Shown in pieces: positions 24,278 to 39,200 of a stretch of 64,000 nt of DNA. Positions within the stretch are counted from its first letter, which is position 1. Each line of letters starts with the position of its first letter. Origin of the DNA: Brachyhypopomus gauderio (lineage: Eukaryota > Chordata > Actinopteri > Gymnotiformes > Hypopomidae); contig NC_135218.1 of NCBI RefSeq assembly GCF_052324685.1, positions 16,908,479-16,972,478 of the forward strand. Direction: 5' to 3'. A program made the translations under genes and the position numbers. The notes beneath the pieces are model-generated. The model searched no databases. It saw nothing but the letters and a program-made list of their open reading frames with translations, and had not been told where the DNA came from.

Positions 24278-27200
24278 GCAAAGAGGCACAGGGAATAGAG
24301 AAAGTGGAGATGAGATGCTTTGACCAAATTGCATATTTTCTGAGGTATCATATCTCTTATGCTGCAGATTGGAAACTGCAAGAATGTCACTGTTATGTCC
24401 CTGCGCTCCAACAAACTTGAGTTTCTGCCTGATGAAATTGGACAGATGACAAAGTTACGTGTTCTCAATCTGAGTGACAATAGGTAATTCCTGATGTGCC
24501 ACTGTTCCTTACCATTTTCTTCAAGTTGTATTAGTTTCATGCGCTGTGTTGTGACATTTACTGTCCATAGTGGTAATTTTCCACACAGCAGAATGCCATT
24601 AGGAAAATCCAAGCCCAAGAACAAAATGAAATAAAATACTTAATATACTGTCCATACATGCCCATACTTGAAATAAAATGTAACGAAAATTTTTGGCTGT
24701 TTATACAATGTTTTATGTGCATCACACATGGTAGATTTTATTAGTGATTTTCCTAATGGCACTTCAAGATAGGGCAGAGTGAAGTGAAGAGGTGTCTGCC
24801 TGCAGGCTAATACAGTGATCTCTTTGTGAGGAGCTGGGTGACCTATTTAGGTATTCTGGCCATGTTCAACTTTGACCCAAGGTCTTCAAATACAGACATC
24901 ACTTAAAGGCCCTGAGTTAGGGCCTGCCTTAACAGACAGGAGTACCTCCAGTCCCCCCCAGCCCCAGGACTACCCCTAGTCCCCCAGCCCCAGGAGTGCC
25001 CCCAGTCCCCCAACCCCAGGAGTACCCCCAGTCCCCCAGCCCCAGGACTACCCCCAGTCCCCCAACCCCAGGACTACCCCCAGTCCCCCAGCCCCAGGAG
25101 TACCCCCAGTCCCCCAGCCCCAGGACTACCCCCAGTCCCCCAGCCCCAGGACTATCCCCAGTCCCCCAGCCCCAGGAGTACCCCCAGTCCCCCAGCCCCA
25201 GGACTACCCCCAGTCCCCCAGCCCCAGGACAACCCCCAGTCCCCCAGCCCCAGGACTACCCCCAGTCCCCCAGCCCCAGGACTATCCCCAGTCCCCCAGC
25301 CCCAGGACTACCCCCAGTCCCCCAGCCCCAGGAGTACCCCCGGTTCCCCAGTCGGCACACCTCTTCACTACTCTGGATTAATGGATTCCAAAGCTGTTTT
25401 CTATATTTCTAATGATGACCTGTGTTGTGGTGTCATGGTTATCTTCTCACCTCTGTTGTGTTCTTCTGGCCTGTACTTCTACTCTGTTAGGCTGAAGAAT
25501 CTTCCCTACACTTTCACCAAACTAAAAGATCTTGCTGCACTTTGGTTATCTGACAATCAGGTGACAATTTTTAAGCACACTTGTTTATCTTTTTCACACA
25601 AATGTGTGTACATACATATGTGAGATGGGTCATAATAACTGCACGTTGAACTGCATGTGGAATTGTAATGTATATTACAGTGTTTATGTGGCGAGTTGGC
25701 CGATGCGAGTTCTGTCCTAATACTGTTGTGGCTGTCTTGTCGGTCTGATGCCCTTTCTTCATCTCTTTGCTACAGTCCAAGGCCCTCATCCCCCTCCAGA
25801 CGGAGGCTCACCCTGAGACCAAGCAGAGGGTTCTCACCAACTACATGTTCCCACAGCAGCCGCGACACGACGAGGGTGAAGACCAGTCGAGCTCTTTCCA
25901 CCCGCCTGACACGTTCACGTATGTCCGCGAAGTAGTTGCTTCCTTTCTAAGTAGGCTTACCCTGCCTGTGGTGTGTGTATGCTGTAGATTACCAGTCAGA
26001 CAGCGACAGCTTCAACCTGGCCCTCTGGGAGGAACAGAGGCAGCAGAGGATGACTGTGGCCTTCGACTTTGAGGAGAAGAAGGAGGAGGATGAGGAGGAG
26101 AATGCTGCAAAAGTCAAGGTCCCCCAAGCCTCTTATGTGTGTTAGTGCTCACGTGCAAACTCTTTCACACACACACAGACACACAGAGTTTCAGTCCTTG
26201 AACATCAAATATTGTTTGACAATGAGCACTATATTTTTTTTAGAACTAACTTGCTTCAGCAGAATAATACGGTATCTTTGCCCATAACCAGAGCAGTGCA
26301 TCATCTCAGCTCCCAGCTGTTCAGCACTTTCTTAAAATATTTCAAATGTAAACCTGCCTGCCCCCCCTCCCCACCTTGTCCCTCCCCCCTCCCTTTTTTA
26401 TAGGTTGAAATTAATCTGAAGCGATATCCCACCCCATACCCAGAGGACCTAAAGAACATGGTAAAGTCAGTGCAGAACATGGTGGGCAAAACCACTCACC
26501 CTCTCAGCACAGAGAAATGCTCCTCAGGCGCCAACATGGAGATGCACAGCAAAGACAAATATGAGCCTCCGTGGCCCATTGCACCCAAGGAGGTAACATA
26601 TCCACATACACCCAGCCACAGTATCTATCCAGCCCACTACAGTGTACACCCAGCCACAACAGACACCCAGCCACAGTATCTATCCAGCCCACTACAGTGT
26701 ACACCCAGTCACAGTATCTTCTATCCAGCCCACCACAGTATGCGTCCAGCTCAGATCTTCAAATGTTAATAGTTAAATAAATGGCATGTGGTGGTGTATG
26801 TGTTGACTAGGTAACTGACAGAGAGGTGGTTAAAGACTTCTCCAAGCCTCCAATGCCAGAGCAGAGTGTCATGTTGAACTCTGCCATTGACATCCCGAAG
26901 AGGAAGGACAAGGAGGACCTAACAGAGAGCTCGGAGGTACAGCTGGTGTTCTGGGTTTTTATGTTTTACGTTTCTGTGGCTTTTTGTACAATTAACGTGT
27001 CCATTTGGTTACTGTCCTGTAAAGCCTGCAGAACATCTATGGCAAAACACAACAATGTGTGGAGCTGTTAATCAAGATAGTACACCGGAATGATAGTACA
27101 CCGGAATGATAGTACAGTGGAATGATAGTAAACTGGAATGATAGTACACTGGAATGATAGTACACCGGAATGATAGTACACCTGAATGATAGTACAGTGG

Positions 27201-30200
27201 AATGATAGTACACTGGAATGATAGTATACCGGAATGATAGTACACCTGAATGACTGTAAACTGGAATGATAGTACACCGGAATGATAGTACACCTGAATT
27301 ATAGTACAGTGGAATGATAGTATACCGGAATGATAGTACACTGGAATGAGGGCTGGAGGGATCACTGAAGCACACATCAGTGGGAGTGTTTCATCTCGTT
27401 AAAGGCCAGCCTCCCCCAGTGGCCAGGCCAGTCCTGCTGCCTTGTTTAGAACACAGGAAAATAATAAACTCATTAGTTCTACCCATCTGCCGAAGACAGC
27501 AGAACAGAGTTGGCCTGAAGATTCAGGGTAACAGAATCAGATCATTCTTGGACATTTATTGCTTAGAAATTGGTTTATCATTTAGTGTGTTTCCTAAAGT
27601 GGGGTTAGTTGGAGAGCATTATTTGTAGATGAGTTATTTTTAAGGTAAACTGCAAGAGAAAAATATATAGGACCCTTCAAGTCAGTTCCTGTGGAGCTGT
27701 AGTGTTCACCTTCCAGCTGAAGAAGTCATATCTGCAGATTTGACTCTTTGATTCTGCCCAGAGTATTGCTCAGCCCACAGCTGAGATCACTGACAGAGGG
27801 AAAGGTCAGTGTGAAATGTCAAGTGCATTCAACTCGGAGGCTACTGAGTGGTACCCATTAAAAGTGCAGCTGGGATTGGAGTCCTCTTGCTGGGATTCGG
27901 CTTTGGCGCTGCATTGTGGGTGACAGTTTTCTCATTGGGGATCTAAGGGACGGGTGCCAGCAAACTGAGCAGTTGGTTTGCATGGTTAGATGATTGGTGG
28001 TGTCCTTGAGTGTGTTGAAGACGGCTTTATAGTGCTGCTTCAGAGAGTGTTCCAAATGTGCAGAGGAGGAAACTGCTGTATTATGAATGAGCTACAATTT
28101 AAACTGATGAAATAGTCAAATCAAACGATCAATCTGAGTTTCTTCTGCATTGTTTTTTGAAGCACGTCGCTTCTTTGGGTTTAAGCTCTGGTTAGTAGAA
28201 CCAATAATCAAAACTTGTAAAACAACCTTTCATTGCTTTGTTTGCATTAACTTGGGGAACCGGAGAATTGAAACCCCTCATATGTAGAACTCACAACGGA
28301 GTAGGCAAAGCTTCTCATTCCTCCTGAGGAGCAACTGCTTGGCGTCTAGTATATAAAACAGGCTTTAGAAATCAAAGTTTGGTCTAAAAGGGTTTGTATA
28401 GATTAATTCCACATCAGAGCAGTTGTGGTTTACAGGGGCTTCGGCGAGCTAAGTCTGTGTTCACACATAGGATATTTTCAGAGGAGAAACAGCCTTGAAT
28501 TCTTTTCATGTTGATACGACTAAAGCAGCTCATAAAATATGCACATTAGCTATAACAGTGAACCACCAAGTCCTGCTTGGCTCTGTGATTAAATAAGCTA
28601 GCTGCCTAGTTGGCTCTAAGTAGCAGATATTTTCCTCAACATTTAATTATGCCGAAGCAGAGGATGCATGCATTAATACCTATGATGCGACAGGCCATTT
28701 ATGAAGCTCCTAATACCTGCTTACTAATGAAACCTTTCTATCTGGAAACCTTCTATCTGGAAAGCCTTTTCTTCTCATTGGTCAGCTAATAAAAAGGCGA
28801 TTGATGTCATTCTCTGCTTTGATTCGTCTCAACTTTGAAAGCGTTCCGGTACATGTGGAAACTCTTGTACAAGCCTCATCATCATAACGGGGAAGTGTGA
28901 GAAGACAGCAGCTCATTCCCATTCATTTATGCTAGGCTTTTTCTATGCTTTTTGCACTAGCTGTGTGTGTAGAGTAGTTCACAGTTGTGTGGTGTACCGT
29001 GTCCATTACAGCTTGGTATGGCCTCAACACTGCTACCGCCCACAGTCTCCGAGAGTCTGTGTAACTGCACAATGCTAAACATCAATGGGACCTTGGGAGT
29101 ACTGATGCCATAATCCCATGCCTCTTACGCATTCTTTTCTTTCTAGACCATGAAATCCTCCATTTTGTTTGTTTGTATGTATGTATGTTTGTTTGTTTTG
29201 CTTAGATTTCTTTACATCGCGTCGTTCCCAAGCCGCAACAGCCAGAGAATACGAGCCTGGCCGTTACTTCCTCTTCCTGTTTCTGCCTCATAGTAAGTGG
29301 CTGAGAAACCAGACAGTGGACAATCACTAAAGGGCTGACTCATTTCAATTGCCTGCAAAGCAAATGAGATGGAACTGACAGAAACTGACCTCGGTCACCC
29401 CCTTTATGGGAAGGATGTAGGAAAAACACATCTGAATTTCTGTAGAAATACGTGCATTAATATGAAATTGTGTACAAAGCTTTTAGTCGTTCATATTGTA
29501 TCAGAGGTGAACTGAATTGGCTCCCCTTTCAGCAGCCATTGTGATGTTGTGAGCAACATATACTTCCTTACGGCGTTTGGTTCACGGCTGAGTTGTCAGC
29601 AGCCAGCTAATATCCCTGTGTTCATTAACACCCAGTCTCTGAGGAGATATTTTAAAGCACTGCCATAGTTCTGGCCTGCTGGGAGGGAGAGAGGTGGACG
29701 TGGACAGACAGGGGTGTTGTGACAGAGAGATGGTAAGCAAAGGTCCAAAATGAGCACAGGACGACAGGGGTGCGGGGAGCTGTGTGTGGAGCGGGTGGGG
29801 CGACCCTGCGGTGGGAGCTCCGCCCTGCTCTGGCTGCACAGCCGCTGGTGTTGCAGGCGCTCTGGGAGGCCGGACGCAAAGCTCGCAGAGGGACATGAGA
29901 CATGGGCAGACCTGCAGATCTACCAGGGGTTTGACCTCAGTGCATGAGACAAACAACACAGAGTGGAGGAGTCTGTGTATTAAGCACACAAAGAGTGAGA
30001 CTTAGACAATCAGTGATGTCAGGTTTGAGGCGGGAGAGAAGTCAAGTTTGTTTTCAAATCTTCAGTGTGAGAGGTGTGATAGTTATTAAAAAGGCAATGA
30101 TAAATTATCCTCAATAGATATTTTGACTGGGGAGCTGTCTGCCACCCTACTGTTAACCAGACTCTTCGAGAAGATCTCTTATCATGTCATGATTTTCAAG

Positions 30201-33200
30201 TTGTTATAAGTGATGTATTAATATTCATCAAGGATCTCTTTAAAAAGGGTTTTTAAAGGACACATTTACTGACCGAAGGTCAATGGTCGCTGAAATTAAT
30301 CAATAAACCCTCACTTTGGTTGACAAATATGCCATTTGAGAAATGAATGCCATATCAATAAAAACAGATAAAGACAAAGATGGTCCTAATAGTTTAATTA
30401 ATTAATTATTTGCTTCCATGGATCAAAATGTTTTCTAGTGAGCTAGTGTATGTGTGCATCAGGAAGTAAAAATGTGAGTTTTACTTTGGAAACAGGGCTG
30501 ATGCATACAGTTCACATAAGGTGTAAGTAGTTAAATTAATGATTTTGATGTATTATATATACCCGTGTTTATATCAGTTAAATGACTACAAAGTCTCAGA
30601 CTGCAGTGCACATCGCCAGGACAGCTGCAGTAAAAAAAATCACTCTAAAAAGGAAACATTATGCTCCCTCTTTGATGTGCAAATGTATGGGGCCTCTCAG
30701 TCAGAGCTGTGTTATTAACCAGCAACTTTGTAACTAAACATACAACTAACTTTGTTGATGGAAAGACTTTTGTCTCTTAATTATCATATTTAGACTGAAT
30801 GTTTTGAGAAGTACTTCAAGTAACTTTCATTTTTCTCTTTTATACATGTTTTCTGAATTATTGGATAATAATAATTGCAGATGAGAAAATGTGTAGGCAC
30901 AATCTGAGCAGACCTGAGATGTTATGAAATGTTATCAAGTAACGTTACTTTTATAGTAACTCCTTCTATAACCCTAAACACCCAGTTCTGCATCAGACAT
31001 TTTATGTGGCCAGATGTTTGGGAATAGTTTTAAGGTGTTTGTGTATTTCCCCAGGATTCCATGGGAGGCTCTCCTAATGACATCCGGATATCTGATATGA
31101 GGCCGACTCTGGTGGAACCCCCCATGTACAAGCCAAAGGTGGTGCTACTGGGGAAGGACAAAAAAGGTACAATCGAGATCGCATCGACACCTACAGGAGC
31201 AATTGGGGTTTTCTGTCTTTAAATTACTAAGGTAGTCTACTGAATCTTGAATTGCAGCATTTTAATTCTGCCACTCACCTCAGGGCTTCTTCTAACACTC
31301 TATATTCACTGATTCTGTTATTAGAGGCCTTAATGCTTTTTTGCTGCAAAATATGCATGTCCCCCTTTGACACAGCAAAAATCAATTCTGCAGTGCCCAT
31401 GTATTACATAATGGCCCTGGGGAGTGGTTTAGCATAATTAAATGGTGGGTGAAACTGAGTAATTGTGGTTTTGGCCATGGTGAAGTGGTTTATAGGTTCA
31501 CTGTTGTCATTCCTATTGAGAACAGAGGCCGTTATTCTTTGCATACTCCTCTTGCACCTAGTACAGTAAACACATTAAATCCAAAGCAGGAGAAAGTGCT
31601 GCCATGAGTGCATAACACTGATAGACGGTTCCTCTTGCTGTTTTGGGCCCTTTAGAATCCACTGATGACTCAGACCCAGACAAAATGCACTGTTTGAACA
31701 ACAGTGGCTCCTCCGCCACCTACTCTGACTACTCACCCTCGCAGGGATCCTCAGGGTCCTCCAACCCCCCTGGCAACGTCAGCTCCCTGCAGAACGCTGC
31801 CAAGGAGGGTCCAGCACAGACTCACTGGACTAACAGGTTGGCAAGACAAATTTCACTGCTGTCCATTTATATCGACCCGTACCACATCTGTGCATTTCAC
31901 AGACAGACCTGCTTAAGGATGCTCAGCTATTGGTGGCCTAAAGGTGATGCCGAACCATTGAAAATGTCTCTACAGAAAAGACAAACTCAAACGTGGTCAA
32001 AGTCAAGGTAATAGCTTATTTAGGAGTTCATCAGTAAAAGTGTAAGTCACAACATTGAGCTGTTTTATATTACACAAGCACAAAAACACACTTAACAAAA
32101 CACGAGGAAACAGCTGACAGTTACTACACATTTCTAAACAAATTTTTTGACTTTGTATTTTTGACAAATAACAAATTCAAGACCATCAATGAGAGGCATT
32201 TGCAGACAGTGCTCTTTGAATTACAGATATCAGCTACATCTAACCCAAACATCATGTGACTTGATATCTTGTATACTCTGCCTTTAAGAAACATATAACC
32301 TTTTCCCTTCACTTCATATGGTTTGTAATTGATTTCCTGTATTAGGTGAAAGATGTGCAAATGTCATGCAGTATTAACACTGGTTAACATCAAGTGGACA
32401 CCTAATGCACAACACCGCAGTGTAGTAGCCAGAAGAGTATTCAAGGTGGCTTTTATCTCTCTTAAACATGCATGTCTAAAAATTGCTGTGCAGAACTCCT
32501 ATTACCAAAGCTTTCACACAGTGCCTATGTCAGCAGTAAAACCTCACTGTTGATATCCTCATTAAGATGCAACTAGATGTTTTTTTTTGCCCTAATCCTG
32601 CAACGAAATGCAGTATGATATCCCATGGAGCCTGGTAGAAAAAATTGACCACAGGTATGTATACGAAAGGCAAGGAGCAAAAAGGACAAGATAAAACATT
32701 TCACCTTTCGTCATTATCATGTAAAAATAAAATTTGTTCTGCCTCTTGGGTGCTCTCTGTACCCTGGGCAGCAAGAAAAACAGCATCGTATTAACATTGA
32801 GATTAACTGGATTATACTCGCCTATGAAAATCTCACACAGCTTGGCTCTATTTCGGTTTGAGTCCTTGCTGCAGTTATATTTCTCTACTTTTTTCTTTCT
32901 GCTTCTTTCCTGTTCAGGCTGGCACAGTCATTCCCAAAGCCCATTGAGACCAAGCCCCTGCTCAGTCAGAGAGAGACACCCCCTTCTAGCACCCTGCAGC
33001 AGCGAGGTGAGAGAAGGCCACTCAGTGACACCTTTGACAGCTGGAATGACGCCCCTCACTATGACAACACAGGGTTTGTAGCGGAAGAGGCTCCTCTTGA
33101 TACCCCCAGCGGCAGTAGTGGGAACCCCATGCTAGGCACAAAACCCCGTAGTGCCTCAACCACACATGGGCGACGTCCTCTTATGAGACAGGACCGCATT

Positions 33201-36200
33201 ATGGGAGTGCCGTTAGAGCTGGATCAGACTCAGCACCCTTTCCGCAACACTCCTGACACTGAAGTGCCTCCTCCCCCTCCCCCTAACCCCTGGCAGAACT
33301 GGACGAGGACTCCTAGCCCTTTCGAGGATCGCACTGCTTTCCCCTCCAAACTTGAACTCACCCCAGCAAACAGCCCCAACCCTGACCGCAAAGACTTTGA
33401 GCAGGAGATAGGTGAACTACCTGGCACTTTTCCCTCCACAGGAGCCTGGGGATACCGGGACTCCAGAGACTCAGGGACAGGGCAAGGTCAGCCCAACATC
33501 TACACACATGTTCAGGGTCTTAAAGAACCAAATAAGGGCACCACTATGGTAATGAGCAAGAGCTCAGAGAGACTTTCACCAATGATGAAAGAGGTCAAGT
33601 CCAAATTTAAGAAATCCCAGAGCATAGATGAAATTGATATAGGGTCCTACAAGGTGTACAGCATTCCCATGGACAGCTATGGCTCTAGTATAGAGAATCA
33701 GGGTAGTGTGGACAGAGCAGACCTCCCTGGACATCTGGAGCAGAGCATGTCCAGAAGCATGTCTGCACCCATGCTGGATGATGATCTTGATGGCTTCGGC
33801 ATGAACAAAAATTGTCAGCAGCAGAAGCCTGCTATACCGAAGAAAGTTTACCAGTTTGACCAAAGCTTCAACCCTCAAGGAGCCATGGATGTTGTGAAAC
33901 CAGAACGGAGAGTCCCCCCACCTTTCCCCAACACCCCCGAATATGTGAACCAACCGGGAAAGACACTGCCAAAGGAGCTTGTGAGCCCTCGAGGCTACCG
34001 TGGCTATCAACCAATGGAGCAAATGTTTTCCTACTCTCAGACATCAATGACTGATGATGCGGTCCCTTCACAGTTTTCCGCCCAGCCCCAGCGGTCCCGC
34101 CCGGGTTTCCTGCGCCGTGCAGACTCTCTGGTGAGTTCTACGGAAATGGCACTGTTCCGGAGGGTTGCCGAAGCCCAGGAACACCAAATGGCAGACCTCT
34201 ACAACAGACCCCAACAGATCAAAGGCATGCTGGAACACCAGAACAGTCTCTCCACAATGGCCGACGCCCAGTTCCACAAGAGAAATGGTAGGTATGAAGA
34301 CGAATACTCATCTTATCAAGAAAGTAAAAAACCCATTATGGGTTATCCCACCAAGAGTCTGACACAACGTCGCCCCCTATCTGCCCGGAGCTACAGCACA
34401 GAGACATATGGGGCATCACAGGCTCGACCTGTGTCTGCCCGACCCACCATGGCTGCCCTGCTCGAGAAATTGCCTTCAGATTATAATCTTAGTACATGCA
34501 CTGAGAAGAGCCCTGACACTGATATGAAGTTAAGACCCGTCCCCCAGAAACCAGAGGACCCAAGCTCCAAAATGCCAGTGGACTGGAGACAACAGCTCCT
34601 AAGGCACATAGAGGCAAAAAGGCTAGATAGGGTGAGTAAATTAGCAATAACAAATCACTGCACTTTTCACATGATATTCCTATGTACGTTCAATCTACTA
34701 GTGTACTTTGTTGTCCGCTAATCTTAGTCAGTGTTGTTACTGTTATTACTATATGAATGTAACCACTGTGTTTTGCTGTGTCTGCAGTAACGATGTACTG
34801 TTTTGTTGTTGTTCTGTAAGTCAAGCTTCACTCTGTTGCAGCAGCGCAGTGTATGTGGTGCAGTCCAATGTACTCCCTCCCCATGCCCCCAACCCCATCC
34901 CCAACCCACCCCCTACCCCAACCCCAACCCCGCAAAACAGCCACATCCTCTGATGTTCTGTGTGGCTCCACCCATTCACTCACGTCATGTGGTTGTTTCC
35001 CTCCAATCAGAGCGCCGTCCTTAAGCACAACACAGTAAACTTCGGCATGCTCTACTCTGGAGGCTATGCTGCACCGCATGCCAGCAGAAGCATGACAATA
35101 AACTTTTACAATAACACAAAGCATGAAAACCAAACAACTCAGTGGCTACCTCTACCAAATGTGAGTATATAAAAAAGTACCATGAACTCCAGTTTCAGTG
35201 CGCCATGAGCCAATTACACTGTGTGATAGACACACTTTTGAGAATATAATTTAAGACAGCTTCTGCTTAAAAAAATACATAAACCACAGGAACATCATTT
35301 ATTAGCGATATCTCCAGTAACCTTTTGTTAAGACAATTTTGATCAAATAATTGGGACTAGGTCACCGTTGAAATGGTGACAGGTAGGCCATTCCTCATAT
35401 ATCACTGTTGAACACAGATCGAAGTCTTCACGCGTTATGTTCCCGACGCTAGGCTCTGTCTCTCAGTGCTGTGTGAACATGTGCAGCTGTCTGTGTCGCA
35501 TGTCTGCAGGCTTGGTGTTTGCTTCGTGGGCCTTGGCCCTAATGTGTTGCCACTCTCTGAGGGGCCTCAAGTGTGCTAGCAAGGGATGAAGAATGGCCAA
35601 GTTGGTTCATAGCTAACTGGCTAGTGGGTCATACAAGTGCTCAAAATGTCATTGTCAAAGGCAAACCTTTACTTTGGATAGCAGAAAACCACATGTATTC
35701 AAACATAAATAAAAAAAACCACCTGCTTTGGCCTAATTGGGAAAATGAAATGAAGTAAAAAAAATGGTTATAGTTTTTAGAAACAATGGTTATGTCTATA
35801 ATGACAGTTATAATATCAAAGTCTAGTCATGCAAACACTGAATTTCAAAAAGGACACACTTGCATGCTGACTGGCAAGCCGTTTTACTGACCCCTCTCTT
35901 TACAGACCCCTTCACAACAGAGCAATATTTTAGATAACGGTCAAGAGATGGTCTCTCCAAATCCCCAGTGGACTCCCTATTCACTGGGACGGAGAGACGT
36001 ACCTCCAGAGAACGCGAACATCATCAAGAAGGTACACGCCTCAGCGTCTGGAAACATGCATTGTATAGCAGTGTAAAATTGATCATAATTCTTGTGTTCA
36101 TTCATTTATTCGTTTTTTTCTGACTATGTTTTGCCAATATTTATTTCAAATTGGATACAGGGTACACTGTGTATTTATTTATTTGACTACATTTATCGGT

Positions 36201-39200
36201 TACACTTAACAGTACACGATTATATATTTCTAATAGTATACTGTTTGTTACAGTAGTCTCACAGCAGAGATGCTGACAGCCTTAAAGGTACCCCAGTCTG
36301 TTCACATTCCTGCTGTGTCCCAGCTGATAAAGTTGATTTAGAGATAGAAGGGTTCTGGGAATGGGGAGCTGAGCTGAGGCACGGTGACTAAACGCCTCAT
36401 TCCTGACTGGTAATAAAGAAGCAGAATTACTAACAAATAAATGGCAGCCAGGATATAACATACGCAGACAGAGTGAACTTTAAAATGTATTTAAAAGGCT
36501 CCAGTCATTTGCTTCTGTGCTGTGCCATAATGAATAAAAGATAATAGTACTAAATTAGCTCTATGTGATTGAATTATGGAAACTGTGTTAACCTATACTG
36601 ACTGTTTGTGGGTTTTTTGTTTTAAAAAAGGCTTAAAATGAGGTCTGACCTGCTTACAATGTTCTTTTACTGCAGTGGTGTGAGTGGAGGCTCCACTGCA
36701 GGTTTGTGTGTTGATGTGCAGGTGAATGCAGTAAGCAACTTGGCAAGACACACAAGTCTCATCCTAGAAATACGCTGTTTATATACACTGCTGTTTAGAA
36801 GCAGACATGACACGACCCATCTTCCATTTTTTTATGCTATTGTTTTTATTCTTGCTTTCATTCCCACATGTCTGTCTTGGGGACAGTAATAGACTTGTTT
36901 TCGTTTGGCGTTTCCTGTTCAACTAATCCTGCCTTTTCTTGTTCATGCCTCCTAGTCCAGCCATGATTGCCATGTTAATGTTTGCAACGTCAGGGTTAAT
37001 TACTAGCTGTTGCTGTAATCCATTTCGACTCTGCTGCATTCTTCCTTGGTCTCCTTAGCAACCGGAATCTGTCTGCGTATGTCTAAATGCCATCAGTCAG
37101 GACTCAGGTGTGTCTGCAGGGCCATTACTGTATAGGGACAGGGCGATGGCGGTGTCTGACATATGCCACGCCCACTTACACCTCGTCAACCAATCCACAC
37201 CGCCGAAGCCTCTTGCACCCAACCCACACCACCTGCTGCTCCTCCACAGGCCACCATATCGCACCCGCACCAATCACAGGGCATGATGGTGAGCTCCAGC
37301 TCGGGCGTCCCCGCCCACCGAGTTGTCCGGGACCAGCCGTACGAGGGAGCCATGAACAAGGTGTCCATCCAGCAGTACCAGTCGCCCCTGCCCGTACCCA
37401 TCACCAACACCACCAGCCCCCGGCCGCAGAGCGCACGGTGCTTCATCCAGACCAAGGGTCAGAAGAGCATGGACGGCTTTCAGGAGCAGGTGCACCCCCC
37501 CCCCCCCCCCCCCCATGTAATTTGGATACATGGCATCATGCTTTTAGTGGCGTTCCAGCGTTTCACAACATGCTGTCTTCCTTGTAGTTCTGTGTTCGGA
37601 TTGAGAAAAATCCAGGATTGGGTTTCAGTATCTCAGGGGGAATCGGTGGGCAGGGAAATCCCTTCAAGCCCTCCGACATGGTAAGACGTCACCGCAGTTC
37701 AATGTCCAGAAATCATTCATTTTACCACAGTTGTCTTCCATCCATGTTTTATACTTCATATTCGATGCTGATACAACTAACACTGAGATTACACTTTTGT
37801 ATGGGGGATTGTAGCTCTTGACTGAGTTTCCATGGAAACATGAGCTACTGCAATGCACACCATTGCCCACCAGCTGGCTCTGTTAACCTTTTCATGGCTT
37901 GACAACAGTCAGTGATATTTAGCATAAAACTGCATCTCCCATACACAGTTAAAATCTGTGTTATTGTTTTTTTTTTTTTGCTACACATTCCTAATACATG
38001 ACTGCAGTAGTTTGATAACATCAGTTGTTTTATTTATTACAGTCTTAATCATTTTCTGATATTTTGGTTTTGAACCTGTTAGCTGTATGTAAATAATATA
38101 TTCTATATGTAAATATTGTACTATTACTTAGTTAATGGAACTTAGTTTTTGCCCACGACCTATTACACTTTAGTTCTAAGTTAATCGCCTGGGTTGTATG
38201 GAGAATTCTGGGATGTCCTGAGAAGCTGGATCCTTGTGGTGCCTGAAGGAGTGACGAGATGTAGAGTTTGGTGGACTCCCAGTATATGGTACCAGTAATG
38301 TGGTCTGACATGATGCTGGGTCTGTTGGGTCACACATCTGGTACTTAACTGTATGATTTATAATCTCTGCCTTGTACATACTAACATAGTAGTCAATAAT
38401 TCTAAAGCATGTTTTTCAACTCTTGCAAGATTATCACATATCCATATAGACATTAAAGATAAATATATCAACATTTTTTATGCCTAAAGGCCTTATTAAT
38501 TTGTGTAATGCCATCAGATTTAAAACATGAAAAAAAAAAAAAAATTAATGAAAGATTGAAATTGATTGAAAGGCAAAGATTCTAAACCATCACCACCGTG
38601 TGATTCCTAACCTCATATCACTTTTGACTTATAGGGTATCTTTGTTACTAGGGTACAGCCTGATGGACCGACCTCCAATGTCCTTCGACCAGGGGACAAA
38701 ATTCTGAAGGTAACACTCCTCTCCATCACCACGTGTTGTCCAGCGAGTGTGCGACAGAGCGTCCTCCACCGCACCGCCAGCCGAAGGCTTTGCATGTGTC
38801 ATTGTGTGTGCGTGCGAACCATGTGAGCATGGTCTTTTTTTTATGTCTGTCCAACTTTGACACGCCTTACTGACCTGTCAGATCTCAGTGGACAGCCTGC
38901 ATCTGGGCCATTATTTTAGCAGTGGTATTTTAGTGTGGTTGCGTTACCTTTCCTAGTCTAAGTACCTTTGTTATTTTAAATGGTCATATTGGATTTTTTT
39001 AAATATAGTGCTTTAATGGCATGAGAAATTATTATACAGTATAAATGGTAAAAAACGAAACACTAGTTCTTGAACTTTTCCTGTCTTTCTAACTCTGCTT
39101 GTGAGAGACTGAATCTGGTCTTTTGCTAGTCTAAAATTCCAATGAACAGAGATGGAACTTTTTTAGTATGTTAGTATTATTCAGGGGCCACCTGAAGTCA

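Noticed and set aside
24945..25412. Proline-rich protein frame (138 codons)
   Set aside because: Product of the 26-bp C-rich minisatellite in an lrrc7 intron; period-shifted repeats explain the open frame.
25876..26072. Extension of lrrc7 exon 25776-25875 into the following intron
   Set aside because: A donor at 25876 joined to the acceptor ending at 25987 restores the conserved [12 protein letters not shown] reading exactly; read-through would shift the frame of that segment.
27037..27377. Three overlapping minus-strand frames of 69-112 codons
   Set aside because: They are the three phases of the 16-bp minisatellite.
33576..34022. 148-codon minus-strand frame
   Set aside because: It is the antisense shadow of the large lrrc7 exon, whose plus-strand protein is clearly conserved.
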